Source of the DNA: Welwitschia mirabilis
Lineage: Eukaryota > Gnetophyta > Gnetopsida > Welwitschiales
DNA: 64,000 bases
Direction of reading: 5' to 3'
Assembly (NCBI GenBank): GCA_051453625.1
Contig: JBOZIK010000001.1
Location: forward strand, 295,088,335-295,152,334
This document shows positions 46,561 through 57,040 of this stretch, in pieces; the first letter of the stretch is position 1, and each line of letters opens with the position of its first letter. The translations under genes were made by a program, and so were the position numbers. The notes under the pieces are model-generated. The model saw nothing but the letters and a program-made list of their open reading frames with translations. It was not told the origin of the DNA and did not search any database.

Positions 46561-47339
46561 ATGAAATAATTAAAAAAAATGGCATACACCCTATCTAAAA
46601 GACATATGATCTCAAAAACTATTGTAAGTAAACAAAATAACATAAACATATTCTTAAGTGTACTATTAAGATAAGAAAGAATTTTTAAGCATAGAGTATT
46701 TGGAAAAAAAAAACCTAAATTATAGCTTAGTGGTATGATTTTATTTCAACTCTATAATATTCATCCAATTAATGAGTAGATGAAATATCACTACCTTAAG
46801 GATGTGTAACATAAGTAATAAATCTTAAGAAAATTATTGGTTATAAACTATCCCACTACATATAACTATACCTTAGTTAATGTAATTTATACTTACAATA
46901 AAACTAGTTCTTTCTTAGATTTAGAGCCTAAGCAAATTCATCTTAAACAACAATCCTCCCTGATGATTTAAAAGACAAAATCTACACGTTCCATCTAAAG
47001 AACTATATGAACTAACAGTGGTCACATCTTTTTTTATTGTTTGAAGTGCATTAAGTATGAAGGAAAATTGATTTGTATGGTTGTTATACTTTGCGTTATC
47101 CACCCTTTTTTTATATTTTAATTTTAACCCCACATTGTAATTTATTATATTATAAAATCATGTTAAGCTATGTTTTATGTTAAGTTTGCAATATGGACCT
47201 AATCCTTTTCATTATTCTATTCTTATTTATACTTTACCTTTATATTTCTTTTTACTCTTCTTACTACTTACTTATCTTATTTTCTTACTCTTACCTCTCT
47301 CTCTTTAATTACTACCACCTTTTTATTTTATATCATATA

Positions 47340-47343
<4 letters not shown>
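46561..47343. other. Unassigned AT-rich sequence
   Basis: No gene recognised. An open frame at 46921-47133 (minus, 70 codons) and the 84-codon plus frame over the microsatellite (47193-47447) show no known motif. Confidence 0.4.
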
Positions 47344-47392
<49 letters not shown>

Positions 47393-47418
47393 TACACACA
47401 CATATATATCTATCTATC

Positions 47419-47446
<28 letters not shown>
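47344..47446. repeat. Compound microsatellite (TA)n(CA)n(TATC)n(TA)n
   Basis: About 36 bases of TA, then CA repeats with one TA interruption, a short TATC run (47407-47420) and a second TA run ending at 47446. Confidence 0.96.
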
Positions 47447-47451
<5 letters not shown>

Positions 47452-47640
47452 TAATTTAACCTATAATATAACCTTTTCTTAAATAGCTATCACTATGTAT
47501 TTACTTATCCTAATTATGTGTACCCATTATAAAAAGAATCTTTCATCAATCTTATACTTTAGAAATAAAGGTTAACAACATATATAGAAGAAAGGAGCAT
47601 GAAGACACCCTGAAGAGAGTGGTATATAAGCCATGTTTCT

Positions 47641-47742
47641 TAATGTGTATTATAAATATAAATATATATACAAACCCATTAATATTCTTGTCTTTTTTTA
47701 TATACTTAATGTGTATTATAAATATAAATATATGTATACACA
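47641..47742. repeat. Short 66-bp-period duplication
   Basis: TAATGTGTATTATAAATATA occurs at 47641 and again at 47707, extended identically to about 27 bases. Confidence 0.85.
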
Positions 47743-49594
47743 CTCGTTACTCAATTTACCTTATTTTTATAAGCAATTAAAATCTCTAAGATTTAGATAT
47801 GTACATTTATAACATGTGAATTTCATAGGTGAACAAAATAGAGGCCTTACAAGAAACCAAATTTTGATGAGTATAAGGGGTTAGATGCCTACATAAGGAG
47901 ATCTAGGGATTAACTTGCATGAAATCTATGCTAAAGTCTATTTTAAATCAAATAATAACAATAAACAAACAAATAAATAAATAAATAATTGGTTTTGCAT
48001 AGTGAGAATTCTTTAAAAAAGAGGTCAATTAGCATATCATATTAGACTCTGAGAAGAATGTTATGGTCTTAGGCTTCTAACGAATTAAGGAAATCCTGGG
48101 CATAATAACATGTCCTTTTATATAAGCTTCCATTTCTTCTTTATCTACTTTCTCCTTTGCAAGGAAGTCTGTAAGATATTTGAGCTACATTGTAAGTGAA
48201 TTAACTATCACTGAAGAGATGATATGATTTGATAGACTCAACTAAGTTTAGTTTCTTGTTGAATAAGAAGTTCCATATTTTCTTGCTCTTAAGTCTTTCC
48301 TGAGAAGGATCCATCATGTAAGAACCAGATGTAATCATGTTTGAATCATCTAATATCCAATTACTATAAGGAAATAGAAGCTTTAATCCATTATGTTGGC
48401 AAATATTTCCTTGTCATTAGCTCATTTCCTATGACTTAAAAATGCGCTCAGGCCTTGGTAAGTCTTACCACTTACATTAAATCATTTAGAAGACTGCAAT
48501 TCTTTTTACCTACTACTATGGATGTAGTTGGATAAGGTAATTTTCCTTTCAGTGCCCATCCAAGAAAAATAACTTACATTCTTTGAACCCTAATTCTAAG
48601 GCCTTCCCTTTATGCTGCAATAAAAGATAATTTATATGATGCTTTCCAAAGGTGAAGCATGCATGCACATCAGTCACTTAATGGATAATCTCTGCATTGA
48701 AATTTAAAAAAGAAGAGATAAAGGCTCCCTTTTTTACCAGTGTTGTCATTTCCTATTATCTTTAAAAGTGATGCCATTCTTGAGGAAACTTATCCAGTGA
48801 GTAGAAACCACTCCACAATCATCTCTCCTTAGCTAGAGCTCATCATTGGAGATGTCCCTAGTTTTTTTAAACTTTATCTGATTTTTCCTTTACTTGAAGT
48901 GTAAAACTCCATATGAAAGTATTTTTCACTATCTATCTCCATAATTGGCATTAAAATCATGAGAAAATTTCATTTCCATGACCTCTCACTTAAAATTTTT
49001 CTTTGCAAAATCCCATCATAACTAGGAAAAAAAAACCTACACCTCCCAACTTTTTACACTGTCATACTACCTTCCTTGTTTCTTACCCAATTGTTATCAT
49101 GATATTACCAGCTTTCATGCTAAGAACATTTAGTTCTTATCTAAAAATTGTCCCCTGACCAATCTCCTTCCATACTTTTTGTGCATCCTCTACCTTTTAT
49201 CCTTTTTTTATAATTCATCCTTTGCTAATGCATCTTCCCCCTAGTCCTTCTTGTTAACTGGTGTTACAGTTATGCACTACCTATGATCACCTCTAGTGTA
49301 AGAATTCAATTTGATTGTCCATTTCTTCTATCATAATAATCTATGTTATAGGTTTTACTACCTAAGCATAGTCCTTTTTAACATTGTATTTGCAGTTGAT
49401 GGCATGTATACCTACTCTCAAACAGATTCCTATTCTACTAGAGATCTTCAACCGCTACATCTTAACTCTTCCTATCCAATTTTCTACTATTGTTATACAT
49501 TATTTAATAGTAGCTCTTCGCATTCAATTCTTTAGCAAATATGTTGCTTGAAAAATTCAACACTTAGAAAGGGCTCTTGTGATAATGGTTCTAT
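47743..49594. other. Unassigned, pyrimidine-biased sequence beside the CIPK relic
   Basis: A (AAAT)n run lies at about 47963-47990. A minus-strand open stretch near 48350-48190 reads SNWILDDSNMITSGSYMMDPS and continues for more than 50 codons, but I cannot assign it; a decayed Copia protease is one weak possibility. From 48730 to 49560 the plus strand is C/T-biased, as in introns or leaders. No further CIPK exon was found on the minus strand. Confidence 0.35.
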
Positions 49595-49854
49595 TAAAAC
49601 TAATAAAGTTAAATAACATTTAAGTGCTTAATCAACTTAATAGTTGAAATCTCCCATTTTATTTATTCAATCATCTTATGCTTAAGAACCTTATTAAGAA
49701 CTTTGATTACCACACTTTCTCTAATTCTTATATGTCTAGCAAACTTTACTTTTGTAAAGGTGCCCTCTGCTAAGGTATGGCCAATCTTATACTTGCCCAC
49801 TTGGGCCTTAATACTTTGTGGTGTACTCATTTCTTTTGCGGCTATATCAAACAA
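49595..49854 (-). pseudogene. CIPK-type (SnRK3) Ser/Thr protein kinase fragment
   Basis: The minus-strand reading starting at Met 49830 (MSTPQSIKAQ) gives VGKYKIGHTLAEGTFTKVKF, the kinase N-lobe with the Gly-rich loop in the CBL-interacting kinase pattern VGKYE.GRTLGEGTFAKVKFA; the first loop Gly is Ala. VVIKVL retains the ATP-binding Lys (residue 43). After that VLKHKMIE follows, with about two residues missing relative to the family. An in-frame TAA stands where the family has Gln, then IKWEISTIKLIKHLNVI continues the family IKREISTMKLIKHPNVI, followed by more stops. Only about 75 of some 440-470 residues remain; the catalytic loop, NAF motif and C-terminal regulatory domain are missing. 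CIPKs act with CBL calcium sensors in ion and stress signalling. Confidence 0.9.
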
Positions 49855-49859
49855 ATATA

Positions 49860-50570
49860 TGTAGTTTAATGTATAATTTTAAATTAAAAAGGACTTTTTA
49901 AATGCCTCGAAGAACATGCATACTTGTAATTTAGGTAGATACACAAATGAAATCACTAGATTAAATGAGATGTTATATGCTTGGGTCTGTAGGGAAGGGA
50001 ATAATTTAAAGCCAAGATACATAACTCAGATAATAGACTTAATTCTCTAAAAATCCTTCCCTAATGTCTGCTAGATTTTAGACAATCAAACGACAAGTGA
50101 CCAACATAGTTAAGATAAGGGCAGAGATCATAGGGACCCATAGAGAAGGTGGTCATGAGGTAAATGAGATTTCAGTGAACAGAAAAAGTGTGCAATGTTA
50201 CCACATTTGAGGAACATGTTAAGAGAATGAGTGATAGTGGTTGATACATAAAACACCAATAGATAATGGGAAGCTGAGTGGATAGAGAACCAGTGCTTCA
50301 GCCAGCAGATAGAAAACCAGCATTACAGATCAGTGGACATCATAGTTAAGAGGGATAACATATAGAAGGAAGCAACCACAATAAAGGTAAGCACCTCAAA
50401 GAAAATAAAGAAGGTGAGTCTCTTGAGAATAAAGAGGGGGCAAATAAAGAGGAGTGTCTCTTGATCAAAGTTCTCTAAGGTTTTAATCCAAGTTCTCATG
50501 TCCCTAGAGTGAAAATAAAGAAGGCAAAAATTTGCAAGCAATTAGGGTTATTTTATATGTTAGTGATAGC
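49860..50570 (-). pseudogene. Probable upstream/5' leader region of the CIPK relic
   Basis: On the minus strand this 0.7-kb stretch is C/T-rich and less AT-biased than its surroundings, as in a plant gene promoter or leader. It contains AAACCTTAGAGAACTTTGATC and two CCTTCTTTATTTTC phrases. Intron-bearing 5' leaders are common among CIPK genes, but no splice site can be confirmed. If correct, non-transcribed or leader sequence was copied too, which argues against a retro-copied transcript. Confidence 0.35.
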
Positions 50571-51131
50571 TTTATAATAAGATATAGGTTAGAAATAATA
50601 TGCTAGGAAAGGCATTATTTATCTGATAAATTTAAAATGTTCAAGATAAGATAAACCATTATTTTCTTGTATTTGAAATTACACCATCCCATCATGGGCT
50701 AATATTCCCTCAAACTAAGTATATCAAAGAATTAATTAAGGATTCTAAAATGGATAATGCAAAGATAGGATTCGTACATATAGATCTTAGTAATAAGGTG
50801 GAAAATAAAAACAAATATCTGAGTTTATAGATTATTGATCCAAATTCCATATAGACAAATAATTGGTGTTTTAATATGCTCAACCAACCTAAGATCAAAT
50901 ATATGCTCTAATATTATCCTTTTCTTTAGATTTAGTAACAACCAAAAACAAGAATTACATAATTTAGCCAAATATGTCTTGCAACATATAGTTATAACTA
51001 AAAGATTTAAATGAAAATGTAGAAAGGGCATATGATTCCTTATTGATTAACATTAAGGTATTACAACCTATTACCATAGTAACCTAATATTTAAATAAAG
51101 ACATTTCTATCATGCGTAGCTTTAAGAACTA
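50571..51131. other. Unassigned AT-rich sequence
   Basis: No recognisable motif. Plus-strand phrases such as GGATTCTAAAATGGATAATGC may belong to the older Copia gag that follows the gap, but this is not demonstrable. Confidence 0.35.
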
Positions 51132-51196
51132 NNNNNNNNNNNNNNNNNNNNNNNNNNNNNNNNNNNNNNNNNNNNNNNNNNNNNNNNNNNNNNNNN
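51132..51196. other. Assembly gap (65 N)
   Basis: Undetermined bases just upstream of a Copia gag fragment. Confidence 0.98.
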
Positions 51197-51330
51197 ATCC
51201 AACTGTAGAAATTAAATATTACTAGATGATCAATAAAATCAGTGTATCAAAAATATGGGATGCTACACTTATATCTTTGAAGGATATGTATGAAGTAATA
51301 TATGCAAAAGCCTCCACAAAATTATTTAAT
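51197..51330 (+). pseudogene. Copia gag (UBN2-type) fragment
   Basis: The plus-strand frame reads VEIKYY-stop-MINKISVSKIWDATLISLKDMYEV and then IYAKASTKLFN. This follows the UBN2/Retrotran_gag pattern with IWDAL..LY....L.NKLYL of Tnt1-like Copia gags. The fragment stops 23 bases before the TGTTAG end of the minus-strand Copia LTR (51354), consistent with truncation by that younger insertion. Confidence 0.55.
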
Positions 51331-51353
51331 TAGCCTAAACTCCTTCTATTAAG

Positions 51354-51520
51354 TGTTAGAAAATAAGAATGCCCAATGAAGAGGCACAAGATTTCCAAAT
51401 TAAAATTTTATTTCTATTCATTCTTATTCAAAAAAGAGCTTGCTTAAATAGGCAAGCATGTCACTAGGATTTTCATATATCCCTAAGCATGGAAGCCTAG
51501 TGTGTACTAGCATTAGCAAT
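51354..51520 (-). repeat. 3' LTR segment of the rearranged Copia
   Basis: Starts TGTTAGAAAATAAGAATG and matches 56861-57030 over about 150 bases up to TTTTCAT(A/G)TATCCCTA(A/G)GCATGG. The rest of the LTR, to perhaps 51900, does not match. Confidence 0.65.
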
Positions 51521-52023
51521 GCCCCCAATACGCTCTTTTCTAAGGGAAAATTAGATTTCTAAGGGAAAATCAGAGTGCTTGGGGTAATACCTTGGGAATG
51601 CGGCCTATAATAAAACCTCTAAAAGAGAGTTTCCATGTGAGGAAACTACTTCATAAAAGAATCAGTCAATTTACTACTAAACATCCATAGCAGATAGGCT
51701 TATTCTTATGCATTACACATCCCATAATGCCAGGTCATAATGTGTACTACACAACCTGTTGTACTAGGTCATATTTTTACTACACATCCTGTAGTCCTAG
51801 AATTAGATGTGGCTTCAATCAGAGACTCAAAAGTCAAATAAATCCCATGATGTGTAAAAGTAAAAAATGATTTTGACTTAACTCATTATCAATCCAATAT
51901 TAGATTGAAATAGTAGAACTTTTCTTAACCAAGTATCTTTGTTTAAGTAGAAGTTATTAGTCATATGATTGAATGATGTATTTATGTAATGACTTCATGC
52001 TATATAAGTTCTTTAATTTTATT

Positions 52024-52077
52024 AACCAACTCCCATGTACCATTATCTACAAGAGCATGGTATTCTTGTTTCATGGC
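52024..52077 (-). pseudogene. Copia RT N-terminal hallmark
   Basis: The minus strand reads AMKQEYHALVDNGTWELV, matching the start of the Copia RT domain (W..AM..E..AL..N.TW.LV). The frame shifts or stops soon after, and the RT core is absent before the LTR. Confidence 0.85.
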
Positions 52078-52756
52078 TTAGACCCATTAATAGTGTAAGA
52101 TGATATCTTTCAAATAAGTTGATTTACCATTAGAAATTAAATGAAGCTCATTAACATCATCATCATGAGTTGAATGTGAGTTATGTTTAGTTCCACTTTT
52201 ACCCTTTTTGTCATGACAAACATCTTAGATAGTAAACTATAACCAAGTATTACAATGTTACCTATGGATAGTCTTAGCTTCTTTGATTAAAGAATCTACT
52301 AAATTGCTACAAGAACCATAATTAAGAGTGCCTACAGCACCAAATTGCTCAGTTCTTAAAGGTTGTAAAGAAGTTATACTAATAGAAGGAACTAGAGTAG
52401 GACTGATGGCTACATCTCCCCATCAACTATAGGACATTAAGCATCCAAGGTTTCAGCTTAGGAAGCAGCACAAGTAATATCATGCTTTTTGATATAACCT
52501 TGAAGATGTACAAGTTTTCCATCTTTGTAGCCTTTCACAACTAGTTGGTGATTAGAATAAAAAATGTTCACTAAGTGGTTCATCATAAAGATTGAGTGAT
52601 CTTCTCACACTAGGGTAAAAAGCAATATAAGATATGACCTTAAAGAAAGCACATACAAAACATGATAAATAGTCTATGGAGAGAGAAATGTCAAGTTAAG
52701 AGTGACCAAATCCTAGCCTTCCACTAGAGCTATAAACCTAAGTTGGCACTTTAATA

Positions 52757-52986
52757 AAATAATTAAAATAATCATGTTAATAAGTCATATTATAATTAGC
52801 ACCTATGTTAAGAATCAAAGTNNNNNNNNNNNNNNNNNNNNNNNNNNNNNNNNNNNNNNNNNNNNNNNNNNNNNNNNNNNNNNNNNNNNNNNNNNNNNNN
52901 NNNNNNNNNNNNNNNNNNNNNAAATAATTAAAATAATCATGTTAATAAGTCATATGATAATTAGCACCTATGTTAAGAATCCAAGT
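52757..52986. repeat. 65-bp repeat flanking a 100-N gap
   Basis: 52757-52821 and 52922-52986 are the same 65 bases with two mismatches, on both sides of the 100-N gap at 52822-52921. Both copies include the protease active-site region. Unmerged overlapping contig ends, perhaps two haplotypes, explain this best. Confidence 0.93.
52822..52921. other. Assembly gap (exactly 100 N)
   Basis: Undetermined bases between two near-identical flanks; the true gap may be zero or negative. Confidence 0.98.
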
Positions 52987-52989
52987 TTC
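52962..52989 (-). pseudogene. Copia protease active-site remnant
   Basis: The minus strand reads ETWILNIGANYHMTY, matching the pattern TWILDTGA..HMT. The catalytic D-T-G is N-I-G (G-to-A and C-to-T changes). Confidence 0.85.
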
Positions 52990-53139
52990 GTTATGAGGTA
53001 TGTGTTCACTCATACTCATAAAGTTAAAATTATTAAAAAATACATTTAACTCACAATGTTCATCAACATTAAGGGATTCAGACTCTTTAGTAACTACATT
53101 TGCCTTAGGTGTATGTTTAATCTTATCCTAAGGTATTCA

Positions 53140-53181
53140 ACAAAATTCTAAGGTATGATCACTTATTCCACATCGTGAGCA
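53140..53181 (-). pseudogene. Gag CCHC zinc knuckle
   Basis: The minus strand reads CSRCGISDHTLEFC, a CX2CX4HX4C knuckle with all four zinc ligands intact. It binds genomic RNA in Copia gag. A stop codon lies one residue before it and another just after it. Confidence 0.88.
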
Positions 53182-53189
53182 TTAATATT

Positions 53190-53230
53190 TGTTTTTGTTT
53201 GTTTGTTTGTTTTTTTTTTTTTTTTTTTTT
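53190..53230. repeat. T-rich low-complexity tract
   Basis: GTTT units grading into about 22 uninterrupted T, inside the gag remnant. Confidence 0.95.
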
Positions 53231-53875
53231 GAGTAGTAGTATGCTAAACTTGCTTCTTGTTTAGCAAAGTTTGATTAGACTTCTTTTACTATTTTTATGG
53301 AGCCTTATCCTTGTTATGATGTGATGTCTTTGAAGAATAAGAGTTGTGAGAAGATTAGTTATGTTTATGAGGAGATCCATGAGAATGAGAAACTTTGTAA
53401 GCCGAATTAGAAAATGAGGATTTTAAGAAGTTTAATTAAGCTTTTGTAAAAATAATATCCTTACTAAGCATGTCAAAATTTATATTAGGTAGTTGCTTAC
53501 TTCTATGAAGAAATATAATGTAGCTACGAAGAAATGGATCCTCTAAAATAAATCAAGTTGACATAATTTATGAAAAACTTTTTGGTTGAATCTATCTTAG
53601 TAAACTTTCTTTAATATCTATTATCTAAGATATAAGTTAATGTATTTTACCCCTTTTATAGTGAAGATTATTCATGCTTATAATAAGATTGATTAACTCA
53701 GGATCATTCTTCACATAAAATGTATCTCGTAAAGTATCATAGTTGGTATAATAAAACTTACTTATATCAACCAACTTTTTTAGCCACTGATTTTTACATT
53801 ATCTCTATGAGCTTGTAATTAATGGCTTCCCATGCCTTTTCTTAATCTAAATCTTGAAGAGTAACATACTTTGTT

Positions 53876-54055
53876 TCACAAAAAATCTATATCAAAACCA
53901 TATATGTGCATTATTGATATAAAATTCTTATTCCAATCCTTCCAACTATAATCATCATGCAAAATTACCCTAAGGTTGAACATTATTCTAGTAGTCAATA
54001 CTGGTGTGAAGTTCTCTGATAAGATCTGGAATTTGCCTTTTGATGTTGAAGTCAT
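53876..54055 (-). pseudogene. Copia gag N-terminus
   Basis: The frame from Met 54055 begins MTSTSKGKFQILSENFTPVL, matching the Copia gag pattern M.STSK..FQIPSENFTPVL. After about 25 residues it reads HDDYSWKDWNKNFIS, then stops at 53876. The Met at 54109 lies in the same open frame but precedes the family start, so I choose 54055. Confidence 0.8.
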
Positions 54056-54109
54056 GATGAATACTAAAGAGAGAGAAAGAAGGATTGACAAGTTATGAGG
54101 TAAAGTCAA

Positions 54110-56843
54110 ATTCTAGAGGAATCTTAGTCGCATCCACTATCGAAAAGATAATCTATCCAATAGACAAAGGAAACTCATTAAAAAACCCAAAGAGAAAAAA
54201 ATGAAAACAATTGTATAATCATATGAAAAGAGATTATTTTTCTCTCACTAATAAGTTTAAATGATCTATCCAGGTCATGATGAAAATAAAATAAAATTTA
54301 AAAAAAAAAAAGATCATAATGGAGAGGTAAATCACAATGTAAATGATATAATCCCAAGAATCTAAGTGATCTATCTAAATCATACAATGTGACAATCAAG
54401 ACATCCCCCTCTAAACCATGCAAAATATATGTGCATAAGAATAAATAAGCTAATTTGTTAAAGATTTCTTAATGTATGTGAGGTAAATTTTAATGCAAAG
54501 GAGCCTAATTTAATTATTAGGTAAAAATCTGAGTAGTAATCACGTCCTCTCCAAGGATGGGATCCTTATGTTCTAAAGGAATAAAAGGACAAAATGTAAA
54601 TTATCTCGGTGGGGCTTCCAAGTCATTAATCAGTTTTGGTTACCTTAACTATATAGCCCTCATTAAGGGAGTGTATTATGTTATGTCAGCAATCTACTTA
54701 TATCTTAGTAAATTTTGAGATTAATTACACTTATGATTCCCTATCGACTTGGTGATGAAATCCAAGTAGATCCTACTATTATGCCCTTGGCCTTTACCAA
54801 ATATACCCTTAATTACTAAGATGTATGTGGGAATCTAAACCTTTAAGTGCCTGGGATGTTTCTTCTTAAGAGAGACAGGCTCTCTGTACAACTTAAACTT
54901 CATAGTTAAGGTAGTTAAGACTATACAACAAGCTTAGAGGGCAGTGTAGGCTAACACAGATCTCTATCTACATAAGGTTTCCCATGCCTACCATTAACCA
55001 ATCTTATTTATAGTGTAAAACGTGATGTATTTAGGGTGAAATTTCCAATTCTAACCTTAATCACAAAAAATTTTAGTGTGAGAAAGAGAAAGGACAAAAA
55101 GACACCAAAAACACACAGGAGAATAGGGTCTAATTTGGTATAGTTAAGCTAAGTGGATCTTTCTTAACATCCCAAACTTAGCTCAATCTATCTAAATCAC
55201 ATAAACAATTGTCTAATTAAAAAAGAAATCAAGTCAAGTGAATCTTGCTCCATGTCCAAAACTTGACTTGATAAGAAAAAATTAAGGGCTCATAATTTGC
55301 AAACAAAAATGCCAAAAGACCTTTAAATGCATAAAAAATATGCTTAAAAAATTGAGTTGGGGGGTTACAGGTGCCAAAAAAATGTCCAATAAAATCAAGT
55401 AAATTGAAAAAATAACCCAAAATAGCAAAGAAGCTAAAATTGCCAATGTGTGCAGAATAGGACTAATGTTGCACTACATGTGCATAGAAAAAAACAGTGG
55501 CTAAGCAATTATTAAGCAATTATGCATGTGTAGGGATAGCCAAGAGAGGCTATCACAAATTCAAATAGCACAAATTCAAAAAAAATAGATTTTTTATAAG
55601 GTATGGAATAAAACCCTGTACCTTGTTTTTGTCAAATAATAAACTTAACTGTTGCACTAATGCTAAGTTGGTGATTATAGTAAGCAATGTTTTATACGGG
55701 AGTAATACACTATTATGCTATAGAAAAATACCATGATTGCACATAGCATAGAGGCATGCACTGGTGCAAGCAGTGAGGCACAGAAAAGCAAGCATGATTT
55801 GAGCACAATGCAATTGATGGATAGAAGCTAACTATGAGCTCAGATAGGAACAAGAGTGATAGGGCACAGTGATATCTCATCAATGGCAAGGTAGAAACAA
55901 TGGTGAGAAAGAATAGTGAGAGTAAGGAGTGAAACAAACATATCCCATGGAAACAATACTAAAATTAGTAGCAAACAAGACATCATAGAAATCACTAGCC
56001 AACAAACCCAGCAAAGCAACGGATGACCTCAAAAAATGCGCATGATGTAGGAAGTGAAGTAGTAAAAGAAAAGAAGTGTGACAAAGAGTAGTAGATGTGA
56101 CAGCTCAATAGTGAGGAGCGTAATGCACAGTAGCATGGCATGAGCATATTAAGTGTAATTAGGAAATAGTAAGGCCATGAGTTGATAGGTAAATGATAGA
56201 TCATGGCGTGAATGCAGTGAGAAGATTCATGAGAGCATAGATGAGTATGAATGTAGGAGAATATCAATAGCAAGAAAATGGTCCTATCACACAGTAAGGG
56301 AAGCAGTCGAACATGAGCACAGGGAGAAATACATTTAAATGATGGCAAAGAACATAGCAGTCCAAATCACAGACTAGCAACTTAGTATGCTAGTTAGAGA
56401 ACAAGGCTAGTTGTGCTAAGATTATGAACACATAGGCTAGTAATCAACCAGATAGCCAAAGATTAAGAGCATGGAACCTTATACAGATAATAAGATAGGC
56501 AATAGAGTCTTTTTGTCCTCTCATAAAACTATGATAACAAATCTAAAGAATTTGTAATTAGTCTGGGAAAACCTTTGAAGAAAACATTCAAAAAGTATAG
56601 GTCTGCATGTTAAGGCTAATAGAAGAGAAGCACAAACGACAAAAAACTATTCAAAATGCTTCAAAAAAAGAGCTGAGTTCTACTAGTTATGTAATTTCAA
56701 AGAAATGTGATAATTGAAAATGATGTAAACTAAAAAATATAGCCACAAAACATCTATGAAAAATTGTATGCAAAAGGCATTCAAAAGGCAACAAGAAGTA
56801 TAAGTGCTCAAAGAGCTATTAAGAAGATTCAGGAATCCCATCC
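54110..56843. other. Extra sequence between gag and PBS of the rearranged Copia
   Basis: 2.7 kb where about 0.1 kb is usual. 54250-55240 holds phrases of the type AAGT(G/T).ATCTATC(C/T)A..TCAT repeated at 54253 and 54358. 55440-56830 is G/A-biased with many GCA, AGCA and GTAG words, as if derived from formerly CG-rich DNA. A 117-codon minus frame (55995-56348) is rich in His, Cys, Leu and Ser and resembles no family known to me. It may be a nested insertion. Confidence 0.4.
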
Positions 56844-56858
56844 TGAAAGCTCTAATAA
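56844..56858 (-). other. Primer-binding site of the rearranged Copia
   Basis: The plus strand AGCTCTAATAACACT corresponds to GCTCTGATACCACT, the reverse complement of the iMet PBS, three bases before the LTR start. Confidence 0.7.
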
Positions 56859-56860
56859 CA

Positions 56861-57040
56861 CTTATTAGAAAATAAGAATGTACAAAAATGAAGAGATGTT
56901 ATATTTTCAAATTAAAATTTTATTTCTCTTTACTCTTATTCAGCAAATAGCTTGCTTAAATAGGTAAGCATACCACTAGGATTTTCATGTATCCCTAGGC
57001 ATGGGACCACGATGTATGCTATCCTTATCATTAAAACATC
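56861..57040 (-). repeat. 5' LTR segment of the rearranged Copia
   Basis: Begins TATTAGAAAATAAGAATG beside the PBS and matches 51354-51520. It falls within a 74-codon minus frame (56936-57160) that I regard as non-coding. The right end of the LTR cannot be fixed. Confidence 0.65.

Larger units (their letters stand above)
51354..57040 (-). mobile_element. Rearranged Ty1/copia retrotransposon
   Basis: LTR-like ends at 51354-51520 and 56861-57040 share TTAGAAAATAAGAATG, CCAAATTAAAATTTTATTTCT-type and AGCTTGCTTAAATAGG(C/T)AAGCAT blocks. A PBS lies beside the right one. Gag (54055), zinc knuckle (53181-53140), protease (52989-52962) and the RT start (52077-52024) are in Copia order on the minus strand. 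The protease-to-RT distance is only about 0.9 kb including a gap, too short for integrase. 2.7 kb of extra sequence separates PBS and gag. The LTRs agree for only about 150-180 bases, so they may come from two related copies. Confidence 0.65.

Noticed and set aside
47193-47447. An 84-codon plus-strand frame with Ile/Tyr/Leu-rich sequence that could look like a membrane protein.
   Set aside because: The second half is the translated (TA)n(CA)n microsatellite; the first half is C/T-biased low-complexity DNA.
49311-49535. A plus-strand frame with AVDGMY..STRDLQP resembling the kinase AVDYCH..HRDLKP catalytic loop near the CIPK relic.
   Set aside because: It is on the opposite strand to the CIPK fragment, has the wrong spacing by about four residues and no supporting flanking motif. 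Probably coincidence.
55995-56348. A 117-codon minus-strand frame, the longest gap-free frame outside recognised elements besides the gag.
   Set aside because: No domain, no consistent codon bias, and it lies in G/A-biased DNA that lowers stop frequency on one strand.
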